IMG/VR virus record: IMGVR_UViG_3300017989_000003
Coordinates: 1 to 64,000 of that record
DNA: 64,000 bases
Strand: one strand, 5' to 3'
Source: a virus
The translations under genes and the position numbers were made by a program. Of the stretch, positions 62,755 to 64,000 are shown piece after piece; position 1 is the stretch's first letter, and every line of letters begins with the position of its first letter. A model generated the notes under the pieces. That model had not been told where the DNA came from and did not search any database. It saw nothing but the letters and a program-made list of their open reading frames with translations.

Positions 62755-63462
62755 ATGGGAAGTGACCATTCTTTTGTACCATGTCAGTATTGCGAGGAAG
62801 ATACAGAGCCAGACTCTTTGTATACTATATGCAAAGATGGGTTGTTTTTCTCCGTTTGTATGAAGTGTCTGGCAGTTTATAAACCTCAAGAGGTTTTTGC
62901 TAAGATGATAGAGGAAGGGGTATCTTCAGTTATTCCAGCTAGTAGCCAAGTTGTGTCTAATAGGTACTTAACGTGTCCGGTGTGTTCGGGTAGTTATGTA
63001 GAGACTGATTTTGTCGTGTTGATATACGACGATGAAACAGTTCCTTATGGAAGTGATGGTATCGTCATATGCAAAGGTTGTTTTAGGAGTAAGTTTGAGG
63101 GAACTTACCTTAAGAATCCTGATAAAACACTAGATAAAATAGCTAGTAAGAATCTTACAGTAGCTGAGATAGTCACGACTAAACAAGTAGAGTCGTTATC
63201 AAAGTTCCATGACATAATAGACAGTAAAGTTCCAAGAGTAGAGACAGAGGGATTTGATTGTGTAATTTGCAAATCTCACTTTTCGTCTAGGGAAATGGCT
63301 TATGTTATTCCTTACGAATGTGACGCTACTCTCGGAGTATACACTCCGAAGTCTGAGAGCAAGGTCTGTGTTGATTGCTATAAGAAGTTATGGATAGTTG
63401 CAGCTCAGAGAGTACCGTCTAATATATACAAAACTGTAATGGAAGCTATGGTTGAGTTATGA
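62755..63462 (+). CDS. Multi-zinc-site protein (six CxxC pairs)
   Basis: 235 residues from ATG 62755. Six CxxC pairs: CQYC, CMKC, CPVC, CKGC, CVIC and CVDC, arranged as three sites in three similar segments of 75 residues, each with YxxPxx strand and helix (e.g. PCQYCEEDTEPDS; TCPVCSGSYVETD; DCVICKSHFSSRE). This looks like an internally triplicated zinc fold. It is the first gene behind the palindrome promoter and overlaps the terminase start. A regulatory or packaging-related role is possible but unsupported. Confidence 0.65.
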   Translation: MGSDHSFVPCQYCEEDTEPDSLYTICKDGLFFSVCMKCLAVYKPQEVFAKMIEEGVSSVIPASSQVVSNRYLTCPVCSGSYVETDFVVLIYDDETVPYGSDGIVICKGCFRSKFEGTYLKNPDKTLDKIASKNLTVAEIVTTKQVESLSKFHDIIDSKVPRVETEGFDCVICKSHFSSREMAYVIPYECDATLGVYTPKSESKVCVDCYKKLWIVAAQRVPSNIYKTVMEAMVEL

Positions 63463-64000
63463 CACTAGATATACCTCTTACACCTGATGAGATAAAATTG
63501 GCTAAGAAATACGTAGTCCATGGAGAGGCTGCGCTCTTATCTGCTGGTTTAACCCCTAATGAGGTGTCATCATTCCTAAATAGGTATGATATTCAGTATT
63601 TCCTTAAGACTTTATATAAGGATTTCGAATTTAAGGACTCGAGATGGGAAAGGGTACAATTTTATGCGCTTAGCGAGCTAGAGAAGTTAATGGCTCAAGC
63701 TTTGTCAGTTATAGCTAGGTCTTTAATGGGCATAACATCAGACATGACTGATTTACCGCCGTCTGGACAGCAGTATAAGGCTGCTGTAGACTTACTGGAT
63801 AGGTTAGGCGTTAAAGTTAACCAGCAACCTGCTAACAATCAGGAGAATCCAACTATTGCCCTAAACAGTATTAATGTGAATATAAGCGAAGACATAGATT
63901 CAGTGTCTAGAGAGAGAATACTGACGATGGTTGATATGTTCGTCGGTGGGGCAGATAAAGTTGTTAGTACAGACGATGACGTTACGCGTTCGGTAAATGT
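63459..64000 (+). CDS. Probable terminase small subunit (3' truncated by window)
   Basis: ATG 63459 overlaps the previous stop (ATGA); the frame is open to the right edge (180 codons). The start LTPDEIKLAKKYVVHGEAAL, followed by SAGLTPNEVSSFL, is the HTH pattern of small terminases (LTxxxxxFxxxYxxxxxAAxxAG). A central helical part (YALSELEKLMAQALSVIARS) and KAAVDLLDRLGVK follow, as in oligomerising small subunits. It recognises packaging sites for the large subunit, which should lie beyond the window. Confidence 0.6.
   Translation, partial: MTLDIPLTPDEIKLAKKYVVHGEAALLSAGLTPNEVSSFLNRYDIQYFLKTLYKDFEFKDSRWERVQFYALSELEKLMAQALSVIARSLMGITSDMTDLPPSGQQYKAAVDLLDRLGVKVNQQPANNQENPTIALNSINVNISEDIDSVSRERILTMVDMFVGGADKVVSTDDDVTRSVN

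Overview
The window is a continuous piece of the genome of a large, tailed, contractile-tailed (myovirus-type) bacteriophage. All recognisable genes lie on the + strand, are tightly packed (many 1 to 11 nt overlaps, strong GGAGG-type ribosome sites), and the DNA is AT-rich. The evidence for a contractile tail is a tail sheath, tube proteins, a 1587-residue tape measure, a gp27-like hub, a needle with an HxH tip, and gp25-, gp53-, gp6/J- and gpI-like baseplate proteins. Replication and recombination follow the T4 plan (UvsW-, gp41-, primase-, gp32-, UvsX-, RNase H-, gp47- and gp46-like), but the polymerase is family A. No integrase, lysis gene, CRISPR array or tRNA gene was recognised in the window. 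The sequence does not identify the host.

Layout. 1-6.4 kb: end of a head or neck module (connector, tail-completion and Ig-like structural proteins). 6.4-12.0 kb: sheath followed by five tandem tail-tube paralogues. 12.2-18.5 kb: a gp26-like baseplate/tail assembly protein with Zn ribbons, a short overlapping frame that may be reached by frameshifting, and the tape measure. 18.5-34.0 kb: baseplate hub, needle, wedge, gpI-like protein and a beta-helix fibre. A strong sigma70-type promoter at 34.05 kb opens the DNA-metabolism module (34.1-47.8 kb): HTH regulator, UvsW-like helicase, DnaB-like helicase, primase, a uracil-DNA-glycosylase/family A polymerase fusion, gp32-like SSB, RecA, ParB-like protein and flap nuclease. 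47.8-58.9 kb is an accessory block of small zinc-ribbon proteins, nucleotide enzymes (ThyX fusion, gp1.7-like DUF3310, deoxyribosyltransferase-like, HAD nucleotidase), two DUF433-like proteins and an orphan DNA methyltransferase. 58.9-62.7 kb holds a MazG-like enzyme, a class II aldolase and the gp47/gp46 nuclease pair. 62.7-64.0 kb has a six-CxxC zinc protein and the start of a probable small terminase, so the head genes presumably continue beyond the right edge and, on a circular map, join the left edge.

Three features stand out. First, a dispersed palindromic element (five copies, at about 4.4, 13.7, 26.6, 42.7 and 62.7 kb) sits exactly at gene ends, sometimes supplying the stop codon or the last codons of the upstream gene and, in one copy, the -35 box of a promoter. 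Second, one roughly 90-residue beta-rich domain is copied about 15 times in the sheath, the gp6-like, gpI-like and a 381-residue tail protein, and once more in a zinc protein of the accessory block. Third, there are several unusual fusions or gains: UDG-PolA, ThyX with an extra C-terminal domain, an SSB with an acidic plus a lysine-rich tail, and a phage-borne class II aldolase.
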